This document shows, in pieces, positions 25,993-37,795 of a stretch of 64,000 bases of DNA. The stretch spans positions 478,496 through 542,495 of the forward strand of contig CAJJDN010000059.1 of NCBI GenBank assembly GCA_905182985.1, read 5' to 3'. The position numbers and the translations under genes were made by a program. This DNA is from Paramecium sonneborni. Lineage: Eukaryota; Ciliophora; Oligohymenophorea; Peniculida; Parameciidae. Under the pieces are notes generated by a model. The model was not told where the DNA came from, made no database searches, and saw nothing but the letters and a program-made list of their open reading frames with translations. Position 1 is the stretch's first letter; every line of letters begins with the position of its first letter.

Positions 25993-27023
25993 ATGAAAAA
26001 GACTTTTAATTTAAAAATTGAATTAAAGAGCTCCAGTTCTTCAGAGAAAACTTCTCCTTACTTAGATAGTGATGGCAAGTATTTAAAATATATATTGTTT
26101 AAGGGAATATTATGATTATTATGATGTTATTAAAATTGATAATATAACTTATGGTGAAGTTAGTGCAAAAAGATGTGGAAGAATTACAATGGAGGATAGA
26201 GTAAATTTAAATGATAATAATTTATTAGTTTTAAGCTATTGCAGACTTTGATGGAAAATAATAGTAATTTTATTTTGGAGTTTTTGATGGTCATGGGGGA
26301 TCTTATGTAGCTAAATTACTTAGAGAACAATTACATTTTCAATTAAAAAATAATTAGTTTTTCAATATTGATCTTGAATAAGCTATTTTAGAAAGTATTC
26401 AATAATATATTAGCTCCAAAATTAGGTTTCAATTAAATGAATATTGATATTCTTAAATAATAACATATTTTAATGAAAGATGGAGGTTCAACTGCTTTAT
26501 GTGTTATTAATGTAGGTAAAGAACTATTTGTAATCAATGTTGGTGATAGTGCTTGTGTATTGATTGACAAAGATTACTAAATAACTAAATTAAATTAAGA
26601 GCATAAACCTGATAGATTAGATGAATCTAAAAGAATTACTGATAACCATGGATTTGTATTGACCATTAAGTATATACACAATTAAATAGAAATTAGGCTA
26701 GAATTAATGGTGAATTGGCAGTAAGTAGATCTTTTGGAGATCCAAAATATATTGAACATGGTTTAACTGCTATTCCTGAAATTACTAAGCTGTAATTAAA
26801 TGAAAAATCTAAATATTTAATTCTAGCAACAGATGGATTTTGGGATGTGATTACTATACAAACCCTCTAAAAACTTCTTTTAAATTGGGAAAATTTCAAT
26901 GAAAAAGAAGGTCTTTCTCAATATTTACTAGAATCAGCATTAAAATAATAAACTAATTATAAAAAAGATAATATGACAATAATCATCATTGATTTAATTA
27001 TTTATTTTAATAAAATATTATGA
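25993..27023 (+). CDS. PP2C-family protein phosphatase
   Basis: ATG at 25993, TGA at 27021-27023. After a polar N-terminus the PPM/PP2C motifs appear in order: MEDRFQAIADFDG, YFGVFDGHGG (about 26270-26301, metal-binding Asp and Gly), KDGGSTALCV, INVGDSACV, INGELAVSRSFGD, LATDGFWDV (about 26825-26850) and KDNMTIIIID. The frame is intact only with four introns of 25, 28, 19 and 32 nt; the 32-nt one (GTATATACAC...TTAGGCTAG) preserves INGELAVSRS. Expected role is Mg/Mn-dependent Ser/Thr dephosphorylation. It starts 37 bp after the kinase pseudogene on the same strand. No membrane segment or targeting signal is obvious. Confidence 0.9.
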
Positions 27024-27464
27024 TTTACATAATCTACTTAAATTATGCTGATAATTATAAATTAATATCGACATTTGTTTTATTAATTCTTTTTGTTGTC
27101 TGAACTTTTTTTTAAATAAATTATCAAATATTAATATAATTATTTTAGAATAAAAAACATATGCATTAATGTTTCTTACTTTTTTAATTTAAAATAGTTT
27201 TTGTATTAAATTTTGCCTGTTTTTTAATTTTCAATGTATATGTTTGTAAAAATCATATTCAATAATTATGTATTTTAATTTATTATTTTTTTAAGTTCAT
27301 CAAAAAAAGTTTGACAGTATAACTTTTTGATGTAATTAGTTATTTCATTAATTTAATTAGAAATTATGGTTGTATTGTACTTAGATTGATTTTGTATTTA
27401 AATAACTATTACAGTTTTGAATTTCTGTTTGGATAATTTTTTTATAATATTAATTATCTTGTAA
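27024..27464. other. Intergenic interval, nothing recognised
   Basis: 441 bp of T-rich sequence between two co-directional genes. No coding-like frame, RNA gene or repeat stands out. Confidence 0.5.
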
Positions 27465-28195
27465 ATGACTTAGGAAACTTTAAGATAATTGGCTAGATAA
27501 CTGAATAAAAACAAGTTTCTAGTAATAGTTTTTTCATTAAAATATAGATTGCAAAGCCTGCTACAGATGTATTTTAATGTGTTTAAGCTTTTATCTTATT
27601 GGTTAAAGGAGTAAAAATATAAGATTGGCTTTTGGCATAATTGTTAATGAGTTGCAGTTTACCCTAGATGGTGGAGACAATTATTGAGAAGAAAATTGAT
27701 TATGCAAATATTATTATGTGCAAAAAGCTTTATCAATTAATACCTCAATAGCAAAATTCTTTAGGGAAGCTTATATACTAATTAATAAGTTAAAGTTTAA
27801 ATTTTTTAGAAGATGAAAAAAGCAAGACTCAAAGAAGCAAAAGTACCATTATAAAGCATGAACCAAACCCTTATAGCAATAGTGTTAATAAAATCATTTA
27901 ATCTTAAAATAAGAACGCCACTAATTAAAGATGTAAGGAAGATTTACATAAAATATTTTAACATAGAAAAATAACAAAACATTAGAAGAATAAGGAAGAT
28001 GATGAAAAGAAATTTGAACTCTTAAAGGAAAAAATGAAAAAAATTAATAAAAATAGTTATTTTATTTCGCCCAGAAAAATATAATTTGATCAATAAGAAA
28101 AAATTATATTAAGCAATAACAATTCAGAAAGATAATTTATTCATAATAAACAAATGAGATCGTTAAGATCCTTTAGATCTTCTTTCTATGATTGA
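27465..28195 (+). CDS. Unrecognised basic protein, about 234 aa
   Basis: ATG at 27465, TGA at 28193-28195, one 26-nt intron at 27522-27547 (GTAATAG...AATATAG). The first half is helical and hydrophobic (VFQCVQAFILLVKG, WLLAQLLMSC); the second half is Lys/Gln/Ser-rich with a short predicted coiled coil (KKFELLKEKMKKINK) and an Arg/Ser end (MRSLRSFRSSFYD). Ten basic/serine-rich residues near the end could be phosphorylated, which is inference. No known domain was recognised. Confidence 0.65.
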
Positions 28196-28349
28196 AAATA
28201 AAACAACTAAACTAATGATTATTTTTTTACTTTATTAAGTGTATAAATTTATTTATTGATAAATAAATTACTGTTAAAGGAAAAAAAAACCAAAATTTTA
28301 TTGAATTAAATAGGTCTTGAAACCTTTCAGATTGTCTAAATTAGTTTAC

Positions 28350-28574
28350 TCAAACGATTTTCACTTTTTTATAATTTAACCTCTCTTTTTCATAGATTCC
28401 TTTTATTTTTTTAATAAAATCTTCATATTAAGCTTCAATATGATCTTATATTCTTTTTATCTGAATAATAATATTTTTCTATCCTACTGATTCTTTTAAT
28501 TAAAGTATAACTTATTTATATTATTATTTTTGATTATATTTAATAAAATCAATAATTTTTTGTTTTTTGTACAT
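28350..28574 (-). CDS. Possible small coiled-coil ORF, 74 codons
   Basis: ATG at 28574 (MYKKQKIIDFIKYNQKQQYK), TGA at 28350-28352, intronless, Lys/Gln/Ile-rich and helical throughout. Length is within chance expectation for a genome with one stop codon. Flanking sequence between 28196 and 28737 shows nothing else. Included as a weak call only. Confidence 0.25.
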
Positions 28575-28737
28575 CTTTATAAGAGATTAACGATTTATAA
28601 TGCATTAATTTAAATATATTAGAAGTAGTGATTGAAGAAAATTTTCTAAGGAATAAAATTTTAAAAAAATATTAAAAGTTATGGAAATTATTTTAATTTT
28701 ATATATGAATTATTTATTATATTACAATAATATATAT

Positions 28738-30439
28738 TCATTCTGGTTATTTCTATTTTATTAAATCTACATTAGTTTGATCATGCTACAATTGTTGCAC
28801 TTATTCTGAATCCTTTGAGTTTAATTCTTTTTCTTCTAATTAAACATATGTTTCTTGCATTGTTAATAATTCAAAATCTTCATCCTTTAAGTTAAGTTCA
28901 TTAAGTTTTAGATAATCATCTTGTTTGATTTAACTAGAATGATCATTTGAATTTTCCTCCTATTTTACAGGATGTAACATCAGATTAGATTCTTTTCTGG
29001 AGATAATATCTTACTTGAATTAAAAATCTTAACTTTCTACATTAGGTATCTAATATGTTAAAATATCTTACTATTTGATTAGATTTATAGTTTTATTCTT
29101 GTATAATAATGCTATTGTCTAATTTAGATTAATTTTCTTCTTTAATTAAGATTGAATCCTAAGATAGATTTTATAAAGGGATGCCAACCTAATGAAATTT
29201 AGAAATAAATTTATTTGAATACTAAAATTAAAGTATAAACTGTATTCTAGATATTTCATAAATTTGATTAGAAATAGTGAGTTTCATTTCTCCAATTTTC
29301 CTTAATTTTTCATAATAAGGAAAGAATAGATTAAGATTGACAATTTTTCCATTATTTTCAACTCTAATTATTTTGCCAAAGACATTTTTAATAATTTTGA
29401 AATTTTTGAACTGTGGATAATACATTTCAATGACATGATTGACAGCTTCAAATTATAGATAACTTTGATTCATGAGTATAACAATATAGGATAATAATAA
29501 AAGAGTTGATGCAATAGAACCAGCATCTGCTAAAACTTCACTAATTTTAGGATAACTAATTTATGATGTATTTTGAATTTAATCAACTTAATAATAAAAT
29601 ACAGCATAGGTTTCATAACCTAATTTTTAACCAAAATATTGTTTATTCATAGAATTAGCAGTAACTTAATAATCAGTGATATATTCATACTCATCAAAAC
29701 TTTCAAATAAAAATCCTTAATCAACTTATGTATTTGAAATCTTAGTAATAATTTAAGCAAAAAATGTACTATCTTTTGTTAGAGGAATGACTAATTCTTT
29801 ATCAATATCTTCTAAGGTAGCAGTATTAGTATTGAATTCTTTTTTAGATTATTTGACTATAAGTGTATTAGTTTGTTAATCAAAAAAATTTTTAATTGTT
29901 TCATTATTAGCACATTTCTATCCCTCTTATAAATAAAAGTCTAAACACTAACCTAAAACTAGCATCATTTCAATTTAAGGATTATCATTGGAGAATTAAC
30001 TACTAGTCTGTATTGTTAGGTTTTGAACTTCAACAATATGGAAATCGAACATATTAGTTTTCTTCTTAAATTATTGAGGATATCCTTGAGTAGGAGATTA
30101 TCCATTAATAAAATGATAGATAACAGGCTAAAGAATTAAAGCTTCTGGGTTAAATGGATCTATGAATGTATATTAGTATTTCCTCATTTCTACTGATATA
30201 AATTTCTCTAATAATTCCAATTTGTAATCTTATTCAAAATTTGATAAGGTAGTAATTTTTGGTAATATTTATCCACTTTACCATTATATTATCATATAAA
30301 TTAGGTATGAAAAACTTAAACCATAAAGTAAGACAGACATCAATCCTCCTTAAACAGTTTTGTATTCTGATGATGTGTAATAGATATTAGGTTAGAAAGA
30401 TGCTCCAAATTAGTCAAGGCTTTTTATAAATTTAATCAT
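28738..30439 (-). CDS. Ciliate two-TM protein, paralogue of 49229-50914
   Basis: ATG at 30439 (MIKFIKSLDQFGASFQPN), TGA at 28738-28740, one clear 22-nt intron at 29050-29071 (GTAAGATATT...ATATTAG); about 559 aa. One hydrophobic helix near residues 45-65 (GGLMSVLLYGLSFSYLIYMI) and a second in the middle (GSIASTLLLLSYIVILMN), with a long soluble loop between them and a Gln/Glu/Asn-rich acidic tail. The same architecture and many identical positions (DQFGAS, YPKxSEVLAxxGSI, IEMYYPQxK, LTNQxYExSRxQFIL) occur in the gene at 49229-50914. I know of no function. The first helix sits close to the N-terminus after a conserved motif, so it could be a signal anchor. Confidence 0.8.
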
Positions 30440-30535
30440 GTTTCTTAAAAATATTATATTAAAGTAAGTTAAATGTTATAAATAAATTAAAACCTTAAAT
30501 AATGGAAATTCGTTTTTAATATATTATATAAATTA

Positions 30536-31680
30536 ATGAAGGTTATTATCATCATTGGATTATTGCTAGCCCTTAGTATGGCAGCCCATTTCGATAAAAA
30601 AACAATTCATAAACATATTGAAGACTTACATAAATCTAAATGGGGTTAAACATTGTTATCTATGATGGCATTACATTCATAATCATAAGGACCAGTTGAT
30701 GAATTAGTCTAAGCCATAGAAGACTTAGTTGCTGATTTATAAGAAGAATTAGATGTTTTAGAATTCAACTTTAATCAAAGAACCAATGAACATCATAAAA
30801 TTGTCACTACCTTAGAATAAGAAATTAATTAAGCCATACTTGATTATTAAAGAACTTAAGATACTCTTGATAATTTACTTTATCCAAGAAGAGAAAATTT
30901 AAAAAACAAAATTGAATAAATTCAAGAATATTAAGAAGCCAATAGGTATTAATATTATATTAAATTCAATTAGAAAAACTTTGGCTGAAGCTGAATTAAA
31001 AAGAGAAAATGAAAAAGAAGAATTTGAAACACAACTTGCAGATTTTAACTCAGCTGTTGAATCAACTGATTAAGCTTTAGAATTACTTTACAGTTTAAGA
31101 AATTAATCTCTTGGATAAGTTTCATCATCAAATATTAGAAAAATTCATGTTTAATTAAATATGATTGAATAAAGAATTAGAGCTCATAGCAAACATGGAC
31201 CATTAATTAAAGCATTAATTTAATTAGCAAATGAATAAAATTTCTCAAATTAAGATATTGTTGGAACTATTTTAGATAAATTGAATGAATTTAGAAATGC
31301 TGTTGTTGATGCTATTAATGATGCTACTGCATTAGAGGCTGAAAATTAAAAAGAATTTGAAGAAAGAGTTTAATAATTAGATCACGAATTCTCAGAATTT
31401 GGTAAATAAATTAGTAAAATTACAGTTGATTTAGAAGCTACAATAAGTATATTATTATATATAATAAATAGCTAAAATTAATGAATTAACTGAATATTCA
31501 GCATAAAGAGATGCTGATAGATAGAGATTTTAATCATAATTGAATATAGAAAATGATAGCTATGCTGAAGAAACTAAAATATATTAAGACATGAAAAATG
31601 AATATATTAGAGAATAAGAAGTTGCTGAATCAGCAGAGAAGGTTGTTAGAAGTGCCGATTTTTCAAATATCAAGATATGA
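30536..31680 (+). CDS. Trichocyst matrix protein (TMP family)
   Basis: ATG at 30536, TGA at 31678-31680. Signal peptide MKVIIIIGLLLALSMA, then an acidic, almost wholly alpha-helical chain (IEDLVADLQEELDVLEFNFN; LEQEINQAILDYQRTQDTLD) ending AEKVVRSADFSNIKI, the C-terminal pattern I associate with Paramecium TMPs. Introns at 30946-30973 (28 nt) and 31447-31471 (25 nt). Family knowledge: TMP precursors are proteolytically processed and crystallise in trichocysts, dense-core granules released at the cell surface; they form large multigene families. About 363 aa, normal for the family. It is divergently arranged with the two-TM gene, 96 bp between starts. Confidence 0.9.
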
Positions 31681-31692
31681 AAAATTATTTTA

Positions 31693-33320
31693 TTACAGAA
31701 CTCAATAAACAAAGAATATTATTTTAAATTTTGCATCAATTTTTAGTAAATTTTCATAAATTATTTAATATTATATTGAATAATTTTAAAACTATATTTA
31801 ATCATAAACTATCAGCATCTATTGTCAGTATCTGTACTCTTCGAAAGATATTTACCATTTTAAAATTGTTTGATTTCAACTCTCCCATTTAAAATAATCA
31901 TACCAAATCCATTTTTTAGATCTTTACTGTAAGAACCAATGTATATTTATCCATTAGGCCATTCAAATTATCCATATCCATTCATTTAACTATTTTTCCA
32001 ATATCCAAAATATTTTCTTCCATCTTTATAGATCATTTTACCAAATCCACACATTTGATTATCAATAAAATTTCCTAAATAATGAGTTCCATCCTCCCAT
32101 TAATATCTTCCTAACCCTTCTCTTTTATGATTCATAAGATTTCCATTATAGTTTTATTCTGTTCGTATTTANNNNNNNNNNNNNNNNNNNNNNNNNNNNN
32201 NNNNNNNNNNNNNNNNNNNNNNNNNNNNNNNNNNNNNNNNNNNNNNNNNNNNNNNNNNNNNNNNNNNNNNNNNNNNNNNNNNNNNNNNNNNNNNNNNNNN
32301 NNNNNNNNNNNNNNNNNNNNNNNNNNNNNNNNNNNNNNNNNNNNNNNNNNNNNNNNNNNNNNNNNNNNNNNNNNNNNNNNNNNNNNNNNNNNNNNNNNNN
32401 NNNNNNNNNNNNNNNNNNNNNNNNNNNNNNNNNNNNNNNNNNNNNNNNNNNNNNNNNNNNNNNNNNNNNNNNNNNNNNNNNNNNNNNNNNNNNNNNNNNN
32501 NNNNNNNNNNNNNNNNNNNNNNNNNNNNNNNNNNNNNNNNNNNNNNNNNNNNNNNNNNNNNNNNNNNNNNNNNNNNNNNNNNNNNNNNNNNNNNNNNNNN
32601 NNNNNNNNNNNNNNNNNNNNNNNNNNNNNNNNNNNNNNNNNNNNNNNNNNNNNNNNNNNNNNNNNNNNNNNNNNNNNNNNNNNNNNNNNNNNNNNNNNNN
32701 NNNNNNNNNNNNNNNNNNNNNNNNNNNNNNNNNNNNNNNNNNNNNNNNNNNNNNNNNNNNNNNNNNNNNNNNNNNNNNNNNNNNNNNNNNNNNNNNNNNN
32801 NNNNNNNNNNNNNNNNNNNNNNNNNNNNNNNNNNNNNNNNNTTACAGAACTCAATAAACAAAGAATATTATTTTAAATTTTGCATCAATTTTTAGTAAAT
32901 TTTCATAAATTATTTAATATTATATTGAATAATTTTAAAACTATATTTAATCATAAACTATCAGCATCTATTGTCAGTATCTGTACTCTTCGAAAGATAT
33001 TTACCATTTTAAAATTGTTTGATTTCAACTCTCCCATTTAAAATAATCATACCAAATCCATTTTTTAGATCTTTACTGTAAGAACCAATGTATATTTATC
33101 CATTAGGCCATTCAAATTATCCATATCCATTCATTTAACTATTTTTCCAATATCCAAAATATTTTCTTCCATCTTTATAGATCATTTTACCAAATCCACA
33201 CATTTGATTATCAATAAAATTTCCTAAATAATGAGTTCCATCCTCCCATTAATATCTTCCTAACCCTTCTCTTTTATGATTCATAAGATTTCCATTATAG
33301 TTTTATTCTGTTCGTATTTA
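31693..33320. repeat. Exact 479-bp direct duplication flanking a 670-n gap (probable assembly artefact D)
   Basis: 31693-32171 and 32842-33320 appear identical (offset 1149). Both contain the 3' end of the MORN-repeat gene; the left copy is therefore a headless fragment (stop at 31812). Either the gap is spurious and the contigs overlap, or a real local duplication was not resolved. The similarity to artefacts A-C favours the first. Confidence 0.85.
32172..32841. other. Assembly gap, 670 n
   Basis: Unknown sequence. Any open frame across it is meaningless. See artefact D for why it may contain nothing real. Confidence 1.
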
Positions 33321-33839
33321 AGGAAAATCTAAGTAAAATTCTTTGATCTGAATTATAGGCTTTAAAAATTCGTTATAATATGTTCCGAATAAAATTTTAT
33401 TAAAAAACCATCTTCCTTCAAAAATATCTCCTGTACTTAAAATTAATCTTCCTAAACCATGGATCTATCCAAAAATAAAATGGCCTTCAAATAATATCGA
33501 GGATTTCTTAGAAATTAGTTTACCAAAACCATGTGCTTTCTCATTATAAAATTAGCCATAATAAATTAAGTCACTATTTAATTCATAAGGCTAATTTAAG
33601 TTCAAGAACCTTTTGAAAATAGCTTAATCAACCTATTTCTAGAGAAATTAAGCAAAGATTTTTGGTTTATCATTTTATTTAATTAGTTCAAAAGTTGAAC
33701 CTTAAATGAACATAGAATTCAGAGAATTTTTAATTTCAGCTTCTGTTTCGAAAGTGGTATCTGTAGATTCAATTTCTTTTAATGCATTTTTTAAATTATT
33801 TTCAAAATGAGTGAGATTCTTAAAAGGAATTTCTAACAT
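32961..33839 (-). CDS. MORN-repeat protein A
   Basis: ATG at 33839 (MLEIPFKNLTHFENN), TGA at 32961-32963, no intron needed, 292 aa. About 110 residues of helical, Glu/Lys-rich N-terminus precede seven MORN-like units of the form YxGxxxxxxxxGxG, e.g. YYGQFYNEKAHGFGK, YNGNLMNHKREGLGR, YFGYWKNSQMNGYGQ. MORN repeats form beta-hairpin ladders involved in membrane or protein contacts; in ciliates many are cortical or ciliary. Exact role unknown. Ends with a polar tail after the last repeat. The 3' 360 bp recur in artefact D. Confidence 0.85.
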
Positions 33840-33873
33840 TTACAAATAATATATTATTGACAAAAAATAAAGA

Positions 33874-34854
33874 TCATTCAATTTATTTTCCATCTTACCA
33901 TTTGGAGATTTTAGGTTAATGATTAGATTACATTAAAACTGCAGCACCATGATTTAATCCATTAAGAAATTCACCAAAATATCTAATTCCACTTTTATAT
34001 TTAAATACTCCAAAACCATTTCTTTTGCTTTATTTATAAAATCCTTTATATTCTTCTAAATTTGGCCAAATAAATTAACCAAATCCTTCCATTTCTCCAT
34101 TAACCCATTCTCCTTTATATTTTCTACTATCTGCAAATTCCATAATACCAAATCCATTAATTTAATCATTTTCAAATGAACCTTCATATTTAGTACCATC
34201 TTTCCAAGTATAAATTCCTTTACCATGTCTTTTACCATCAAGAACTTACCCTTAATATATAGCTCCATTTGGAAACTCTAATTTTTTTTTTTCCAGTTTT
34301 GTATTTTTCTAACATTCATCTTCAAAATCTTTAAACATACCATTATCACCAAGAATTTTATCAGCAAAAAATTCTCCTTACTTAATTTATTATAACACTT
34401 ACATAATGTGTTCCATCTTCATAAATTATTAAACCTTTTCCATGTTTAATGTCACATGAAAATTATCCTTCATAATAATATTATTTTTTCTTGTAATATT
34501 TACAATAACCAAATTTACGTTACATAATTATTTTACCAAGAAACCATTCTTTAGCATCTTCCTTCTTTTAAGCTTTCTCATGAATTTCTTTATCTAATAA
34601 AATCTCATCTCTAATTTTTTTTATTTGTAGAGGCAAATAAAACTAAAAGGTAATTGAAAAAAATTTACATTTTGAATGATTTAAGTTTTATTTCCTTAAG
34701 TTTAAATTCTTTAATTAGAAAACGGTGAAGTTGATTTGTTATTAATAATTTAAGTTTTGGCATGAGTATTTTTGTGAACATGTATTCCTGAATCACTTGG
34801 CATTGTTTTTTCATTACTTATTTTACTTTATGGAGCTGTTTCTTTTTATTTCAT
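33874..34854 (-). CDS. MORN-repeat protein B
   Basis: ATG at 34854, TGA at 33874-33876, only 34 bp upstream of MORN protein A on the same strand. Polar, Ser/Lys/Thr-rich N-terminus; an intron near 34648-34673 (GTAAATTTTT...CTTTTAG) and a second near 34390-34415 whose exact donor is ambiguous. About six MORN-like units follow, e.g. YYEGQFSCDIKHGKG, YEGSFENDQINGFG, YKGEWVNGEMEGFG. About 310 aa. It shares architecture with protein A but differs in repeat sequence, so if the pair arose by tandem duplication it is old. Confidence 0.8.
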
Positions 34855-35017
34855 TTTTTTATTTATTTTATTAACTAAATTAATCAATATCTTCAAATAA
34901 TATTTAATTCAATCTTTAAAATACCATTTAATATTTGATTTACGTTTTAATTATTAAAAAATATAAATAAATCTAAGATTCTAATTTAGATAATATAATA
35001 TAAGTTATCAATTATGT

Positions 35018-35805
35018 TCACCTAAATCTTTTTGGAATTTCTTTTATTTTTTTTTCGGAAAAATCACGTTTACTAACACTTTCATATTATCCCTGGAAAG
35101 ATGGAATATTTGGTATTGTTAAAGAGGTATCTAAAGCAAGTTTTTTAGCTAGAGAAGGTGGAACTATTTTATGCTATTTGATCTTCATAGTTTTAAAAAA
35201 TCTATGTGATTCACTTTATCGAAATAAAGCTACATTTGGACTTATTGGATTACTTATATATTTATTAATAAGGAATTTATTACTTAAACATACTTTTTCC
35301 TCCAAATATAAGATCTTTGTCAGGAGTTAAAGATTTATATTATCGTTAATATTCTGAAAAAGCATCCAATTTAGTCCCTTCCATTATAGTTTATGGATAA
35401 TCTAATTTTAATTAATATGGTTCATCCACTAATAATATATATTAGTGATATACAATGAGGTTTTTGGTCATGTAATTTCTGATATGTAGTATTATGAAAA
35501 AAACCTTCTCTTATTCTTTTCTAATTTGGAAGACAAGCAGTTTATGGTCTTAACATTGGATGTTTTGTTTTATCATAATATTCTATCTAAGTAAATATTA
35601 ATGTATATACTTATTTTGAAGATTCAAGCTTAAACATTGGATTTTTGTCTTTGAATTCCTCAGGTGGATTGATCTTTTTGGCTTTACAATACTTTTTATT
35701 ATGAAATTCAGTAAAGTATTCTGATAAATGTTGATTACCTACTTTTGTAGAAATTTGATTTTTCTCTATGGACAATTATCTTTACAATTATTGCTATATT
35801 ATCAT
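35018..35805 (-). CDS. Small basic protein, possible ciliary microtubule-associated protein
   Basis: ATG at 35805 (MIIQQQLQRQLSIEKNQIST), TGA at 35018-35020, about 236 aa after three introns: GTATATACATTAATATTTACTTAG, GTATATCACTAATATATATTATTAG, and GTAATAAATT...ATATAAG of 31 nt. The chain is basic and extended-looking, with Pro/Tyr/Phe motifs (EYFTEFHNKKY, KDKNPMFK, MLRPQTACLPNQKRIREGFF, IPNIPSFQG) and no membrane helix. Such composition resembles microtubule inner or lattice-binding proteins. No named family is certain. It is divergently paired with the SAXO-like gene, which supports a ciliary role by association only. Confidence 0.65.
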
Positions 35806-36119
35806 TTATATTTATAAATTTTTTACTCAAATTAAGAATAAAATTGAATATTCATGTTAATTTCAACCAAAACCATTATCTCTACATTATTTTTTTGAGT
35901 TCTATTTAATCCTATACATATTTAAATTTAGAAAAAGCTAATTGTCTTTTTTTTATAAACTTTTATTAAATATTTACTTATATTATCTAATACTTTAAAT
36001 TATGTAATTATGTTTGTATAAATAATTATATATAGAAGTTATTTAATAAGTATGTTTTGACATAAATACAATAATAGAAAGAAAAAAATAAATTTAATAA
36101 ATATATTAAGAAATATCTA
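35806..36119. promoter_or_regulatory. Divergent intergenic region between two putative ciliary genes
   Basis: 314 bp between the starts of 35018-35805 (-) and 36120-37478 (+). AT-rich; no defined factor site recognised. If both genes are ciliary, this could be a shared deciliation-responsive promoter (inference). Confidence 0.35.
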
Positions 36120-37478
36120 ATGAGCTCATAAGGATGTAGTTTTATTAGCATATTTAGAAAATACTAAATTATATACATTCTAATCAAACGATAGTTAAAC
36201 CTTCGTAAATAAACCTAGAATGGTCAAATATTAGGTTTTAAGAAAATAAACCGGTTTAGGATCAAGAATCATTAGATAAGTAGATACAAATGTAGAGGAA
36301 TAAATAATAGAAACTTGTAAATCACTCATGCCAACAAGACCAGATACATAATAATCAAAATAAAAAAGTGGAACTTAAATTGTTTAAGAAAAACCAGAAA
36401 CAAGAGAAAAAGTTGCATCTCGACTTAGAACTCCAAAATCAGAAGGTTTACTGAAATTTAAAAGTCAAGAAAATTAAAATGAAGACTTTTAACCAATCAA
36501 TTAATAATTCAATTATGTAGATGAAATTCCTTTAGATCATCCAATTTGGAAATTAATTTTACCAGATATTTAAAGTGTTAATATACCAAAACTTATTAAT
36601 GATAATCCAGATTATTTTCATCATTAATTAGGTAAATTTAATGAATTAAATTTAATTTTTAGGTTTTTGCGCTTGTTATAAATGTGAATGTGGTTAATGT
36701 AAATGTAATTTCTCTAAAATTTGTAAATTGAATTATACATCTTCTTAAAATACTGTTTATGGTAAAGATTTCTTACATAAATAAACTGGACATAATTCTC
36801 TTAGACCATTAAATTAAACCTATTATTCAACTTAATTTTGTAATTAAAAACCAATAGATCAATAAAGTTTACATTAAGTATGTTTAAAATATAGATTTAG
36901 ACATCATATAAATAGTTTAAAGTTCCTGTATAAGAAATGCTAAGACCTTAATCTTAAGAACATCGAGGAGATTTCTTAGGCAATAGTAGTTATAAAGTAC
37001 ATAATTTTATTTAAAGTTTAGACTTAATTCAAATTTTGGGGACCACCTGAAACTGCTCATTTTAAAAGACCAGTTCATCAAAGTGTGACCGATTCAATAC
37101 CCTTTACAGCTTAATCTTTATATTAGGATTCATTTGCAAATAAACCATATTAAAAACCAAGTGATTCATTAAAAATGGTTACTGAATTGTAATAATTTTA
37201 TTATCTATTTATAATTAAGAACACCTTTACCTACAGGATAACCTTTTGTTTCTTAATCATAAACTTAATTAGCCTATTAACCATTCAGAATTTAAAAAAA
37301 TCCTAAATTAAATAGTGATAAAATACTAGATTATGGAAGAAGTCCAAAATATGATACTTAATTTAAAAGTCTAGTGAATACTGAATACACTCCTAAAAGA
37401 TAAAGATATTGTCCTGCAAAAGAATACATAGCTCATTATTAATAAAGAACATTATAAAAATTAAAATAATAATAGTGA
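36120..37478 (+). CDS. SAXO-like (stabiliser of axonemal microtubules) protein
   Basis: ATG at 36120, TGA at 37476-37478, about 410 aa after five introns of about 20-32 nt. The middle has the Cys-rich module CACYKCECGQCKCNFSK, close to the CxCxxCxCGxHxC start of SAXO/FAM154 proteins, followed by Mn-like repeats with alternating aromatic and Lys-Pro positions: YGKDFLHKQTGHNSLRP, HRGDFLGNSSYK, FWGPPETAHFKRP and SLYQDSFANKPYQKP. SAXO proteins bind and stabilise ciliary doublet and basal-body microtubules. The roughly 165-residue N-terminal extension before the Cys module is unusual, since SAXO1/2 start near it. Confidence rests on the Cys module plus repeat style. Confidence 0.75.
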
Positions 37479-37795
37479 AATTAAATTTATCAACCTTTAC
37501 AGATTCTTATATTGTATTTATATATTATTCTGTAATAGTTTATAAATTGTCTTATTTTCAAATTTTATTGTTATTTATTTATAATATATATACAAATAAC
37601 ATTTTAATTTTTTCAATATATGAATTCTCTTATTATATATTCAATACGGTTTATAAATATTAATTAACTTTTTCTTAACAGATCTTAAATAATTTAATTT
37701 AAAAAATGTTTTTTATTAAGATCTTTTCCTATAATTTAATCTTTTATTAATTTTATTTCACAATCTGATTATAAATTAAAGTAATTACTTATTCA
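37479..37795. other. Intergenic interval, nothing recognised
   Basis: 317 bp, T/A-rich, between two co-directional genes. A frame on the plus strand stays open but gives low-complexity Ile/Tyr/Leu sequence typical of noncoding DNA here. Confidence 0.5.

Noticed and set aside
26215..26240. Apparent frameshift in the PP2C gene before IADFDG
   Set aside because: A 28-nt canonical intron (GTAAATTTAA...TTATTAG) restores MEDRFQAIADFDG.
32127..32876. Open frames of 230-249 codons on both strands
   Set aside because: They consist almost wholly of n from the assembly gap.
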